Source of the DNA: Ursus arctos
Lineage: Eukaryota > Chordata > Mammalia > Carnivora > Ursidae
DNA: 64,000 nucleotides
NCBI RefSeq assembly: GCF_023065955.2
Contig: NW_026622963.1
Span: forward strand, 5,835,001-5,899,000
Reading direction: 5' to 3'
Both the position numbers and the translations under genes were made by a program. Position 1 is the stretch's first letter; the number at the start of each line of letters is the position of its first letter. Shown one piece after another: positions 10,901 to 22,539 of this stretch. The notes beneath the pieces were generated by a model. It saw only the letters and a list, made by a program, of their open reading frames with translations, made no database searches and was not told the DNA's origin.

Positions 10901-11165
10901 GGGTAATTCTTTTTAAAAATCACCTGGATGACAAGAAACAGATGGGTGGTTGCCAGGAGCTGGGGGTGGGGTTGACTCCAAGTATCAGCATGAGGGAATT
11001 CGGGGGGAATGACAGAAATATTTTGTCTCTGGACTGTGGTGGCGGTTACATGGCCAAGCATTTGTCTAAATTCATAGAGCTATGTACACCAGAGACTTTA
11101 TTTTACTGTACACAAGTTAAAAAGCAAATAAGTAAAATTTTAAAACTTCAATTAAAAATCATTTT
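10901..11165 (+). mobile_element. L1ME 3' end, second consecutive copy
   Basis: It repeats the same 3' UTR pattern ('ggatgacaagaaacagatgggtggttgccaggagctggggg', 'gactgtggtggcggttacatgg', 'aaattcatagagctatgtacacc'). Two insertions or a local duplication would both give this arrangement. Confidence 0.75.
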
Positions 11166-12260
11166 TTTTACAGGGCCAGGGGTAAACACCTGTGCTCCCA
11201 GATCGAGATGTTACCCATTCCTTGGAAAATACACCTTGAAGAAGAAAACTGAGCACAAGGAATAAAGTCAATAATCAAACCCAAGACAGAAGAAACCTTT
11301 GGCTTTTCACTGTTTCTTGGGGACTGGCTTATTTCACTTGCCCTCATATCATTAAACATCTTCACATCGTATCGTCAAGCTGATATGAATAGTTCAGCTG
11401 TTGGTAGCAATACTTAATGAACAGAGACTTATCTTAGGGAAACTTTGTGAAATTTCAAAAACTAAAATATGCCTTTGGAGCATTCAAGATGAAAAAAACA
11501 GGTTCACCTTAAATTGCTTGATGGCACCATACACCAGAAGAAAATGGAAACTTCTTTTTTTTTTAAGAATCTTGATGGGGAAAAGTGAAGCCCAAGAATT
11601 CCCTGTCCAACCAATTTGTTTTCATCTGAGAGGTCAACATAAAGACAATTTCAGACATGTAAGCCTCAGGAAATAAACCCGCATGTCTCTCCTGGAAAAA
11701 AAATTTTTTTTTCAAGACATGTTTAGTCATCTTAGAGATGAGTCAAAATGGAGAACTCAAGACAAGAAATTTAATAGCACAAAAGGATTAGGGACACACA
11801 CTAAAATCAATTAAAATATAATTGTGCAAATTAATGCAAAAGGAAGAACAATTCCTCATAGAGGATATGTATATATTTTTTAAATACCCCCCCAAAAATA
11901 ACCTGGATCATTAATCTCTGATGAAATTAACACATCTAAAAGGTGAATATAGAGGTAAAACTTCCAGGCACGATACAAACCACTGCATTTGACAGTCTAC
12001 CAGGAGAACAGTTCTCCATGATTTACTAGGGTTGACATCAGGAACATGGGAGTCAGCTCACACAGGCAGGTATAATGATGTAACCCAGCTTTTCAGTGTC
12101 AAATTTTTAAAAAATCAACTTCAGGTTTGTTAACAATTACTCACTGAATTTAAACATACTCTTAATTTAAAATCTCTGAGAAGATTAAGAATAGAAAGCC
12201 ATTTTTCAACATGGTAAAGAAGATCTGTCTCAAACCAACAGCCAAACTCTCCAAATTAGC
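11166..12260. other. AT-rich sequence, not recognised
   Basis: A 91-codon frame at 11401-11676 has no recognised domain and no start context that stands out. Composition resembles old retrotransposon DNA, but I cannot assign a family. Confidence 0.4.
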
Positions 12261-12264
12261 TCTA

Positions 12265-12640
12265 CAGTACGACGTGGATAATGTTTAAGGATATGATGCT
12301 AAGTGAAATAAGCCAGTCCCCAAGAGACGAATACTGCCTGACTCCACTTATATGAGACCCTTCGAGTAGTCACATTTATAGAGACAGGAAGTAGAAGGGT
12401 GGTTTCCAGGGGCTGGAGGTGGGGGAGGGAGAGCGGGATGGAGAGTTACTCTTTCATGGGTATAGAGTCTCTGGTTTATAAGATAAAAAGAGTTATGGAG
12501 ATGGAGGGTGGTGATGGTGGTTGTACAGCACCATGAATGTACTTAATACTATTGAACCGCACACTTAAAAGTGGTTAGGATGGTAGATTTTATGTTTTAT
12601 GTCTTTTATCACAAAAATATTTAAAGACTGGAAAGGAATA
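12265..12640 (+). mobile_element. L1ME 3' end
   Basis: It contains ATGCTAAGTGAAATAAGCCAG, 'gactccacttatatgagac', GTGGTTTCCAGGGGCTGG, and the ending 'ctattgaaccgcacacttaaaagtggtta...ttatgttttatg'. This is the best preserved of the old L1 3' ends in the left part. Confidence 0.88.
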
Positions 12641-12644
12641 AACA

Positions 12645-13845
12645 AAGATAATAACGTGTAACGAGGGATCAGGAGTGATTGTTTTCCTTTATCAAGCTGT
12701 TCATAATGATACGTGTCTTCTATCATTTAAAAATAAATGGAAAACCCAGTCAAAAAGGAATCAGCTCTACGAGGAGTAATACCAATGCCCGCTGAATTAG
12801 CCCCTGCTAGGCGCCAGCTGCTCGCAGAGCGGTAGTCTACACAGAGGTGTAGTCTGACCCTACAGCTACTCTGCAGAGTTGCTGCATTTGATATATAACG
12901 AACTGGGTCTTGTGGAGACCATGTGAAGACAGTCATAGACCTTTTTGAAAAGATAAACATAAGGGGAAGATGTATTTGGTTCCTAGCAGGGCATTTAATT
13001 GAGCTTCTATTACGTGCCCCTCTGTCTGCGCTGCGTGGGGCAGGCCTTCCAGGCCAAGAGAGCAACGTCACAGACTGTCAGAGGCAAAGCAGGTGCGCTG
13101 AAGGTGGCCGTTCGGTGGACAGGTGTGCCCGTCCTGGCAGGACCACACCCATGAGGTTGTAGGGGAGCCCAGGAGGGTTTCTGAGGGGGAGGGTGATGGT
13201 CAGAGATGAGTTCTTGAATATTAGAGGCTGGGAGGTGGGGGGAGTGAACAGCACTGACAACACTTTGAGCATCTAGTCAAATGGAAAATAGGGTGGGGGT
13301 GGGAATGAGAGCCTTGTAGGAGCAAGGACATCCGTGAGGGCTGAACAGTCAGGTCAGGAGGCCTCCCAGAGCAGATGAGACCTGGGTCAGCCTGGAGGGG
13401 CAAATGTGCGGGGCAGGGGAGGGGCCCGCAGCAACGCCGCCGAGCCTCCAGTGTCTGCACGCGGGGGAAAGGCCAAAGTCACTGATGGTCCCTCTGCAGA
13501 AACTGCTTACATTAGGGACCCGTCTTCACAGAGAAGACTCTGAGTAAGAGAACACAGCCACAAATGTAGAACGGTAGCTTAAGTTGGACCCGAGGAAATC
13601 GCCACTGTACGTTACAAAGCGGTCGTATGTCAGCAAGTTCACATGGTTCGAGCTAATGCAGAGTGTGGTCTTCCCTTCTTGTCGAAAGGGAGGGAAAAGC
13701 AAGCTTGCCTGTCCTAGCACAGTGCTGGAGTCCAGGAGGAATCGGGCTGGGCTGGAGAGGCGGGTGCTTTTATTTTCGCTTTAACGACACACCTCTCTCT
13801 ACGTGGCTCAAATTCATCACAATTGGTATGGAGATAGTTGTTATT
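12645..13845. other. Mostly unique sequence; possible L2-like stretch on minus at 13240-13420
   Basis: The part around 13340-13420 ('aggaggcctcccagagcagatgagacctgg') resembles reverse L2 text, but weakly. Elsewhere nothing is recognised. The open frames have no domain. Confidence 0.35.
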
Positions 13846-13849
13846 CTTT

Positions 13850-14030
13850 TTTTTTTTTAAGAGATTATTTATTTATTGGAGACAGAGACAGAGAAAGCAC
13901 AAGCAGGGGGAGGCAGGGAGAGGGGCAAGCAGGCTCCCAGGGAGCCTGATGCGAGGCTCCATCCCAGGACCCCGAGATTATGACCTGAGCTGAAGGCAGA
14001 CACTTACCCGACTGAGCCACCCAGGTGGCA
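13850..14030 (-). mobile_element. CAN-SINE, minus strand
   Basis: Reverse SINE from a T-run and AAGAGATTATTTATTTATT through a GA-rich middle to TGAGCCACCCAGGTGG. The imperfect flanks (TAGTTGTTATTCTTTT / TGGTTGTTTTTCTTAC) look like a decayed target duplication, so it is older than the copy at 5376. Confidence 0.92.
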
Positions 14031-14554
14031 CTGGTTGTTTTTCTTACTAAAGGAAAATTAATTAAGTACAGAGGTTGAGTTAAGGGTATATTAACCCTCC
14101 AGGCTGACCTGGTTCTCATCTAACCTCTGTACCCCGGGTACATCCTCAGTCATGCATTTCCTCTCTTGTCAAGTGAGCGGTTGGAGGAGATCAGTGAGCG
14201 CCAAACCTGGACGCACGTGTAAATCTCCTAGGTACCTTCATAGAAACAAAACCAAATAGAAACAGAAAGGAAAAGTAATCAGCAGGCCTGGGAAGCTGCA
14301 TTTTGACCAGTCCTTTGCCAGAAGACTCAGATGATCAGCCAGGTCTGGGAGCCCCTGTGCCTGAAGATTCCATAGTTTTCCTTCTGGCTCTGACGTTGCC
14401 TTATTCTACCCAGTGAGTGCTTCCACCGTCCCCTCTTTGACTGAGTGCAGCCCCAACCCAGTGAGACCTCTGACTCTCTATCACAGCAGTGTCTTAAAGA
14501 ACCCTTCTAGCACCCAACCCCTCAGCAAAGAAGGACTGGAGCCAGAACCAGGGA
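14031..14554. other. Unique sequence, possible MER5-like trace
   Basis: Around 14285-14355 the text 'ggcctgggaagctgcattttgaccag...' loosely resembles a MER5-type DNA transposon, too weakly to call. The rest is unrecognised. Confidence 0.3.
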
Positions 14555-14955
14555 AAAAAAGAATATTTTTAATGTTCAAATGCTTCAACTGGATTAAGCA
14601 TTTGGTTTTACTTGGATTATTATTTTTTCCATGAATATAAACCATTTTGCATGTTGGAACCCTTCTGCAAACAGAGCAGTTTGTCTTTGTGTTTGCTCAT
14701 TTAAAAACAAATATTTGCCTGCCAAGCAAATACTGTCTCTTAGGATGTGCTATTAATAGGATAATTAGGCAGCCGGTAATGAAAAGGATTGCTGGTAATT
14801 ATGGCAAGATTTGTTTTGGCATTTGAAGGCAGCGATGGAGGCTGGAGTGCTAAAATCTACCTTAGAGTTAATTAGTACAATTAGAACACACCTGAAAAAA
14901 TAGCCCCGCTAATGAACACTTCACTCTGCTTTTAAAGTGACAGCGCTCAGTGGTT
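14555..14955. promoter_or_regulatory. Candidate conserved non-coding element (enhancer-like)
   Basis: A 400-base repeat-free, AT-rich island set in GC-richer DNA. It has several homeodomain-type cores (GGATTATTATT, GGATAATTAGG, GTAATTATGG, GTTAATTAGTACAATTAG) and an NFI-like TGCCTGCCAAGC. No open frame of note. The enhancer reading is inferred from composition and motif clustering. Confidence 0.4.
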
Positions 14956-15059
14956 CCCCGGGCGCCATGGGCAGCCCCAGCCCTGGCATCTCTGATGGGA
15001 CGGAGGGTGGTGGACACCACAGAGAACTCAAGTTTGCCTAGCCTCAGTTTTCAAAAGAG

Positions 15060-15300
15060 CTCACTGTCTCTGAGCTCCTTCTTCTCAACCCCACCCCTAC
15101 TCATTCCACAGTTTGTCTGAAAGCAAATTCTCCCATATTTTCTTATTTGACTTCCATGATAACCCTTTGGTGAGGTTAGGTTTAGGTGTTTTGCTTTGTT
15201 TTGCCATTTTCCAATGAGGATATTGAGGACCAGAGATGCCCAGAGGTTGCCCAAAGTCATAGATGATGTCAGAGGTCAGAGGCGAGGTCACCACCTGCAC
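15060..15300 (-). mobile_element. Probable MIR fragment, minus strand
   Basis: Around 15200-15295 the text 'ccattttccaatgaggatattgaggaccagagatgcccagaggttgcccaaagtca' fits reverse MIR. The part before 15180 is uncertain. Confidence 0.55.
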
Positions 15301-15664
15301 CTAGGACAAATTCAAGAATGATTCTGAGGAAAGCAGCTGTCTGAGTCCTGCAGGATCCCCATGTCTGCACCACATGCTGCTGCGCTCGCTGCATCACTGG
15401 TGAACCATGGGCATCAGGACCCTCCGGTCTGCAACGCTGGTGAACGTCACTGGTAGCAGGTCACAGGTGTGAAATCACTAAACTCATTCAACTTAGAAAA
15501 TATTCTCAGACATTTCCTTTTCCCTCATCCCCGTGGGACTTCTTCATGCGGCTCCTTCTCAGGGAAGTTCCCTTGGCAAGCAGGCAGGCACGTGGGCTTG
15601 CTGGGCGTCAGTGGCCAGCGGCAGTGTGGCTGGCTGAGTGCTGGAGGGCCGTGCCTGGGAACTG

Positions 15665-15667
<3 letters not shown>
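15301..15667. other. Unique sequence
   Basis: Nothing recognised. The open frame at 15469-15786 runs into the CA repeat and is not credible as coding. Confidence 0.45.

Positions 15668-15704
<37 letters not shown>
15667..15704. repeat. (CA)n microsatellite, about 19 units
   Basis: An uninterrupted AC tract, long enough to be length-polymorphic. Confidence 0.97.
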
Positions 15705-15705
<1 letters not shown>

Positions 15706-15816
15706 CCTGGGGAGAACACTAGAGCAGCGAAGAGGGAGGACAATGGCAGACAATCTAAGATGGGTTCTGCAATATATGGCGAATGATTGGGACTCTTTAG
15801 AGTCTTAGTTTCTGGG

Positions 15817-16012
15817 GCCCCTGGCTGGCCCAGTGGGTTAAGCGTCTGCCTTCAACTCAGGTCATGATCTCAGGGTCCTGGGATTGAGCCCCATATCCAG
15901 CTCCCTGCTCCGCAGGGAGTCCGCTTCTCCCTCTTTCTCTTCCACTCCCTCTACCCGTACTCATGCTCTCTGTCTCTCTCTTTCTCAAATAAATAAAATA
16001 TTTTTTAAAAAG
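15817..16012 (+). mobile_element. CAN-SINE
   Basis: Head GGGGCCCCTGGCTGGCCCAGTGGGTTAAGCG, CT-rich middle, AATAAATAAAATA tail. Imperfect flanks GTCTTAGTTTC / GTTTTAGTTTC look like the target duplication. Confidence 0.94.
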
Positions 16013-16424
16013 ATAGAAAAAATGAAGTTTTAGTTTCCTCCTCCAAAAAAAATGAGGATAAAATCGATATCTACATGTAGGTATGTCATGAAGGATATGG
16101 TGAGGCAGAGTACGCCTGGCCCATCATCATCACCATAATTATCACCATTATGGATGCTCCTGTAAAATGTGCCTTCTTGCTGACTCTGTATGCGATGGGT
16201 CAAACACTTGCGTTGTCTCATTCAGACCTTTGGGGCAGTTTGGTGGGGGCAACAAAGAAAGGAGGGTGGGAACTCCAGGAGGACCACGCCCCTCCTGGAT
16301 TCATCAACTCTGTTCTCTACGCAAGCCAAATCCTAACCCATAGAATCCTGCCAGAACCAGACAGAGGCTCAGGCCTGGGATTTGGGGCTCTCTCCTTCTG
16401 TACTAAACCCTCTAGAACCTTTGG

Positions 16425-16625
16425 ACTCAACCGCAAACACCAGCAGGTAGCGATTTACCAGGCACTTTCAAACATGGCATCTAATCTCCATAGCAACCCC
16501 GAGAGGCTGCTCTATCTCATCATCTTTTTAAGAAAGAGGAAATTGGGGCTCAGAGAGGTTAGGTAACATGTTCTAGGCCACACAGCCTGTCAAGCCAACA
16601 TTGAACCTGAACCAACTGGCCCCAA
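16425..16625 (-). mobile_element. MIR fragment, minus strand
   Basis: Reverse MIR order: 'taccaggcactttcaaacatggcatctaatctccatagcaacc', 'aaagaggaaattggggctcagagaggttaggtaac', 'ggccacacagcctg', 'ttgaacctgaacc'. Good match to the family pattern. The stretch 16013-16424 before it holds nothing I recognise. Confidence 0.82.
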
Positions 16626-16854
16626 GCCCAGGCTCTTTCCATCCCACACAAAGTTGTACATTGTCCAGGGTCCAAAGTCCCCTGTTGAGACCTTTGAGGA
16701 TTTGCCCCCCCTCTTCCGCTATAGGCACATTCCTAGGCATTGTCAGCCCTCTCAACCACCCCCTGGCCATTAGCATTAGAAATCACAGGAACAGGACTTG
16801 CATTTTGTAAACTGAACTCCAAGAAGAAGCCCCCCTCCCATAAAAGCTGAAATC

Positions 16855-17240
16855 TACGTCTCTTGCAGTAGCTGGATTTGCACTGATTAATTAGAAAATT
16901 GCATTTATATAACCCTTTAATCTGTATTGATGTGTTGCTAAGGGTGCAGTGAGCTGGGCAGGGAAATACATCCAGATTAGCTTTGATCCATAAGCAGCCT
17001 GCTTTTTGTGCTAAAAGGGGAGAATCAAAAGGATTTGGGACCGAGATCCCCAGTGAGTGCTCTCTCCCCCTCTCCTACCTTAGACCCAGAGAGTCTGGGG
17101 CCTTCTAGGGCTACTCAGTAAAGCCTGCACGGCCCGCTTGGTCAGAACAAGGGGTGAGATTACCCGAAGAGCTAATTTCAAGCTGAGTGGGCCCTTGGTT
17201 TCCTAAATAAAATTGGTTTTATTTCTCTCAGCATGTGTTC
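16855..17240. promoter_or_regulatory. Candidate conserved non-coding element
   Basis: Repeat-free AT-rich island with GATTAATTAGAAAATTGC and TTTAATCTGTATTGATG, TCF/LEF-like CTTTGATCC and ATCAAAAGG within 70 bases, and at 17165-17235 TAATTTCAAGC and TAAATAAAATTGG. The motif density is typical of homeobox and Wnt-responsive enhancers. Inference only. Confidence 0.4.
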
Positions 17241-17244
17241 AGCA

Positions 17245-17940
17245 AGCTTAAAGATCCATCAACCTGCACCGCTTAATACAAGCTGTACTGAAAGCAGCCC
17301 ATGCCCTCCCCAGAGTGGGGGAGGGACGTGGGTGGGGACAGGCCTCAAATCCTGTGTTTTGAATTAGAAAGACCCTTAATGGATAAAGGGAATTGATGCA
17401 GGGAATCTTAATAATTTGTGATGATTCAAGAAAGTTATTTGATCTCAAAAACCATTTTAAAGTATTTCAGCTGTGGTTGTCATTTTTTTCTTTGTCTTCT
17501 TCAAGTTGGATCAACAGATGGGGATGGCTGGGGGGTGATGTGGCTGTGAGGGTCAGTTCCATTCTTCAGCATATGGAAGGCAATGTGACTCGGGGGTTTG
17601 GCACAGAACTCACTAAGCGCTGGGTCTAGGCTGCCAGCTAGGGCGGAGGAGGAGAGTCATGCTGGGCTCAGGGGTGCTGTGGGGAGGGAGGCAACATGGC
17701 TGTGGTTTGACTCCAAGACAAGGAGCCTCCCACTGTTCCCACTTCTGCTGCCAGGAGAATTCCATTCGTCTAGTGTGGCTGAAAGTGGTTGACCTTGGCC
17801 GGTCTGTTGTCCCACCTGGACCTGCCCTTCCTTAGTTACAATGGAGTAGACCAAAGGACTGATGAGGACCAAAATTTTGACTTTATAAGCATCTCTGTGG
17901 ATCTCGTAACCAATCAGAGCAGTAATTCCTCAAACTCTCT
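17245..17940. other. Unique sequence
   Basis: No repeat or exon recognised; open frames are short and overlap between strands. Confidence 0.45.
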
Positions 17941-17944
17941 AATA

Positions 17945-18205
17945 GCCCCGAGCATCGTGGTTTACAAGTGTGTGTTCTGCAGTCAGCGTGCTGGGAAGAT
18001 GGCCACTCTGGCTCTACCACTTTCGAACCCTACAACCTTGAACAAGCTCCTTCACCTTTCCTGGCTTTGTTTCCTTCCTCTGCAATCTTGCAATGGCAGC
18101 AACAGCACCTTCATCACAGAGCTGAAGTGAGAAGTAGATGAACAGATGTGTACGAAGCTGCCAGAACAGTACCCGCGGCCCAGCAGGCCCTCAATAATGG
18201 TCCTT
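17945..18205 (+). mobile_element. MIR fragment
   Basis: Forward MIR order: 'catcgtggtttacaag', 'tctggctctaccactttcgaaccc', 'ttgaacaagctccttcacctttcc', and the end 'cagaacagtacccgcggcccagcaggccctcaataat'. Nearly full length for the family. Confidence 0.78.
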
Positions 18206-19490
18206 GTGATTGTCATCACCCTCCTGACTGCAAACCACAGCCCCTCCCCACCAGGCGCACTCACTTAAGCCCGGGAACACACACGCTGGACAGCTCCTGC
18301 GCTGCTCTTGAGTGTGCTGCCTGGGCCATGTTTCCCAGAGGACCCTCCAGGCTGTCACCAAGTAGCTGCTAATGAACAGCCATTGCACCCCGTGGCCCAT
18401 GAGCAGCACTTGGTTTCCACACTGAGGCCTTCTTACTCCACCTCCTCTTGTCTGGTCCTCAGTGAAGATGAAAACCAAAGGTTCTCTGTAGCCCCAGCAT
18501 CCCCGATCACACTCAAACTCACACTCTCTCTTATCTTGGGTATTTTACCAAGAAAGAGCATGCTCTGCTTCCCAAGGGCCCAGTGGCACCTCCAAATTGG
18601 AAAACAACCTGGACCGTCTTGGAGGCAGAGAGAGTTTTCTGGGCGGGTGTGAGTGGGGTGACTCTGTGGAAAGAGCCCTGGGACAGTGGACAGGGCAGAA
18701 GGGACGGACGTCTTCTCCACCTGACTTGTCCTGTCTGGGTCTTCCTATCCCTCTTTGTGAAATGATGGCTTGACACTGGATCACTTTTTCTCCCAAAATG
18801 TGTTCAGCAGGACAGCAGTCCCACAAATGCTCTGTCGGGGGAAAAAAAAGAAGTCTGGCCAAAAAATATCTGTATTGGGAAACGTGGCTGGTGTATCCCC
18901 TTCTTAATGATGAGCAAGACTCATTTGTGTATTAAAGGCCCAGAGAGGTCCTATAGCATAAAAACAAAAACGCTTAGCCTCACATTATGCAGAGATTTCC
19001 ATGAGTTTCTGCCAAGAGTCCTCTTGTCATGTGATTGGCCTCCTACGGAATTAGATGGTGGCTTCTGGTCCTTCCTGGTTCCAGCAGACTGTGCTTCCTC
19101 CCCCAGGAAATAATCAATAAACATGCAAAATGCAGCCTTCCTGAGAAGAAGGGGTTCAGTGTCCTCATTTCTCAGCCTCAGGGAGAAAGTGGGAGGAGGA
19201 GAGCAGAACCATGTGGCCGGGCTTGCACCCTGTCATAAAGTGAGCCCAGGGACCCCTGACCCAGGGCAGTAGGGAGAGAGGTGAGACGGAGTTCATGAAG
19301 GGCCAGGAAGCCCAGCATGAGTTGCCTGCCATAAATAAATAAATCAGGGGGCCACCCAGCAAAGCAGGTTGTATGGCGTTATTTGAGCAAGGCTGCTAGA
19401 CATCTGGACGTTTCTGTTAGCCCCCATCCCTCCTGTTGCCATAAATTTAAGCTAATCCTATGGGGCCCAGGATCACAAGAATAATCCTCA
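18206..19490. other. Unique sequence
   Basis: GC-rich to 18780 and mixed thereafter. Numerous overlapping open frames up to 114 codons, none with a recognisable domain. A patch at 19365-19470 containing CCATAAATTTAAGCTAATCC could be constrained, but I cannot show it. Confidence 0.4.
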
Positions 19491-19494
19491 CATC

Positions 19495-19665
19495 TGTGTG
19501 GGCTTTTCAGCTTTTGAAAGCTCGTTCACAGCATTATCTCATTAGTTCCCCTCAATGCCTGTGGGAGAGACTCAGGGATGATCACCCCCATTTGGCAGAG
19601 AAGAGCCTGAAGCCCAGAGAAGGAAAGTGACTTTCTCAAGGTCACACAGCAAGGCGGGGAAGAGG
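19495..19665 (-). mobile_element. MIR fragment, minus strand
   Basis: Reverse MIR: 'cagcattatctcattagttcccctcaatgcctgtgggag', 'ccccatttggcagagaagagcctgaagcccagagaaggaaagtgac', 'caaggtcacacagcaag'. Confidence 0.82.
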
Positions 19666-19809
19666 TAAGACTCATGTACATGTCCCCTGATCCCCAGCCC
19701 AGATCTCGCATGACCACCACAGTGTTGCATTACAAAGAACACCCCAAGACACTGACGTCTCCTCCATGCCTGCCACAGCCATCTCCTGCTGCCATAGCAG
19801 AATGGAGTG

Positions 19810-20000
19810 TAGGTAGGAAGCTACCATTTAAAGACCATGGGCTTTCAAGTCAGACCCCCAGGTTCAAATCCCAGCCCTGGCTTCTTGGTCATCAAACCTT
19901 GGACAGTGTGGTTGAGCTTTCTGCATTTGTTCCTCATCTCCAAAGTGAGGAAGAAAACCCATCAGTGGGTACCATCTGCTTAATTTGCTCTCTATCTCTC
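19810..20000 (+). mobile_element. MIR fragment
   Basis: Forward MIR: 'aagaccatgggctttcaagtcagacccccaggttcaaatcccagccctgg', then 'ttcctcatctccaaagtgagg'. It faces the reverse MIR at 19495-19665. Confidence 0.78.
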
Positions 20001-21230
20001 TCCTCTTCTGATAAGGACCTCCTCCCAACTTTTGGGACCCATTTCTCCCCCAACTCCAACCATGGAGCTCTGAAAGAAACTTCCCATCACAGAGTTCCCA
20101 CCTGCCTGGCCACAGGAGTGGGCACCCAACCCAGACCAAGCCATCTGAGGCCTCCCCTGAGATTGTTTCCAAAAGGAAATAAAGGAAGACCCCTTCCTCC
20201 CTGGGGGCAAAGGTGAGAAGGTGTGACCCCAGCCTCATGGAGAAAGCTAGCCTGTGGGGCTGAAGCTGGTATGCAAAGGGAGGCGGAGCAGAGATGCAGA
20301 GAGAGCCCTGGGAGCAGCTGAGGCCTGGGATGCCCATACCCTTTCCAGGGCTGGGTCACACGAGCCTATGAATCTACTGGCAGCCCCTCCATCCAGCCCC
20401 CAGGACCCAGACTCTCCTGAATGGTAAAAAGTGTAAGTTACCACCATGTCACTCACTTTGAGGGATCCTTTCAGCATGAATACCAGGAAAATAGGCAGGG
20501 ATCTGGGACCCCCAAACAGTACCCCATATAATGAACAAAGGACCTGAGTCTCCTCAGTTTTCTGAGACTCCTAGGAATTCAGAGCTTGAAAGATTGGAGT
20601 CCTGACCTCTCATTTTAACATAAGAGTGAGAAAATCCACTGCATGTGCCTGAATGTTGAATTCCCACCCAGTTAGAAAGTTGTAGGACACCGGGTGTGCA
20701 GAAGTCTGGACTCCCAGCCTGCTGCTCTTTTGGCTGCCACCCTCCCAGCTCACACACTGAGAGACTAAAAGGGGAAAAGGGGACTGGACCTATCCATTCC
20801 CTAGAATGCACCTGGATTCTCCTCTTTTCTCAGACATGGTTATGAGGACTGAGCCAGATTATATAATATGTGGCTAGAAAAGGATTTATCAGACTTAGCA
20901 CTGTCCAAAAAAACAGATTATTATTATGAAATTACAGACTCAAGATTTCCTTGACACAGTCTGACTCTCCCCAGGGAATTAATGGTAAACCAGATTGTGT
21001 ACGAAGGGTGGAGGAGGTAGTCAGAAAATGATATGAGCCCAAATCATCTCCCTGTGAATCTTGGCCAGGTGGCCATTAACTCAGTCTCCTACCTTCCCTG
21101 CCTTCTACCCCAGGCCTCCAGGTGCCTGAACTTGTTGACCAACCAACCGTCCTGATTTGTCTGTGAATTGGAGGTTTCCTGAATTAATAGCTGTCTGACA
21201 AGACTCACTAGCACCTGCATCATTGCCATT
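20001..21230. other. Unique sequence
   Basis: No repeat or exon recognised. Open frames such as 19864-20337 on minus overlap the MIR and other frames and carry no domain. Confidence 0.4.
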
Positions 21231-21253
21231 GTTTTTTGTTTTGTTTTGTTTTG

Positions 21254-21284
<31 letters not shown>

Positions 21285-21287
21285 TAC
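21231..21287. repeat. (GTTTT)n pentanucleotide tract
   Basis: About ten units of TTTTG ending in a T-run. It could be the reverse tail of a lost retroelement, but no element body is visible to its right. Confidence 0.92.
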
Positions 21288-21449
21288 ACTTCTGTCTCCC
21301 TGAGCCACTGTTCTCACTCTCACCCCACACAGCTAAATTCAAATACATACACAGCGTGTGCCTCTGTCCATGGTTCTGAAATATTTTTTGTGCACTAGGA
21401 CAAGGCTGTTTCTCCTAAGCCTTTGTTGGTTCATCCAAGAATTCATTCG

Positions 21450-21995
21450 ATATCTGCATCAGTTAACTTTGACTATCCAATAAACCATCCCCAAATGTAA
21501 TGGCTTAAAATAAAAACATTAATTTTTTTCTCACAACTCTGTGGGTGACCTGGACCATTTTGGTTCGGGCCATCCTGGCGATCTGTGGTCAGCCAGTGGT
21601 TTGGCTGAAGTTGGACGAGCTACGATGGCCTTGCTCATGTGTAATTGGCAAGCTGTTGGATGGGGCACCTCAGTTAGCCCCCGAGCAGTCTCTCCAGCAT
21701 GTTAGCTCAGGCTTATTTGTGTGGCGAATTAAGTGCTCCAAGACTATAAGAGAAGGCAAGATCCAATGTTTAAATTGTTTTCAAGTCTCTGCTGCATTTG
21801 CTAACGTTCTATTGTCCAAGGTGAGTCACATGGGACAATCTCTGAGTCAGTGTGGGAGAAGAGTCCCCAGAAGGAGCACACGAAGTCAAATGATTGCGGC
21901 CAGTTTTTTAAAACAATTTGCCACTTCTTCCATTACCCTGAACCCTCAAACACCAAGAGGCTACAAACAATGGGATGACCTTCTGGTGACCCCAT
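21450..21995 (-). mobile_element. MLT1-like LTR, minus strand
   Basis: Begins 'catcagttaactttgactatccaataaaccatccccaaatgtaatggcttaaaa' and continues 'ctcacaactctgtgggtgacctgg', 'tggccttgctcatgtg', 'attgtccaaggtgagtcac'. This is the antisense order of an old MaLR-type solitary LTR. It resembles the copies at 29715-30078 (sense) and 42962-43390 (antisense). The subfamily is uncertain. Confidence 0.6.
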
Positions 21996-22329
21996 GGAGA
22001 GACAAGTTTGTCCCAGAGCTGTTTTAAGCTGAGAATCACCTGGCCTCTGCTGAAATCACTTTCATAATTGTATTAGGAACAATTAAGCATCTCTTTTGAG
22101 CCCTCCCTCTAACAATCAAGGCCACACCTCCAGTTCTTGCTGTAGTAGAGAAGCATATTTTTTTTCACTTCTAAATGAACAAAAAAAATCTGAATTGCAA
22201 GTCTTTCAGTAATATTCAGCAATAATTTTTTTGAGTTGTGCATGGCTGGGCAAGTGACATTTTGGGATGAAAGCAGAAGAGTTCTAGAGAATTCCCTGGC
22301 TCCCAACTCCCCAGAAGGGAGGAGGTTCT

Positions 22330-22520
22330 AAAGAGCACCTTCTAGGGGCCAGACCATTATACAAATTCTCATTTAGTCCTCACAACGGTCCCTCCGTGAG
22401 AGTGTTCATGGAGGAAAAACTGAGGTGGAGAGATTCCGTATCCTGGCCAAAGTTACAGATGTGGCAAGTCGCATGGCAAGAATTCAGACTTAGGAGTTGT
22501 GACCTCAAAGTCAGAGTTCT
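22330..22520 (-). mobile_element. MIR fragment, minus strand
   Basis: Reverse MIR: 'ccagaccattatacaaattctcatttagtcctcacaacggtccc', 'ggaaaaactgaggtggagag', 'ccaaagttacagatg'. The preceding 21996-22329 is unrecognised. Confidence 0.75.
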
Positions 22521-22539
22521 TTCCACCACAGCCATCACC

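Noticed and set aside
11401..11676. 91-codon frame as a processed pseudogene
   Set aside because: I recognise no parent protein, there is no poly-A or target duplication, and the composition is like old retroelement DNA.
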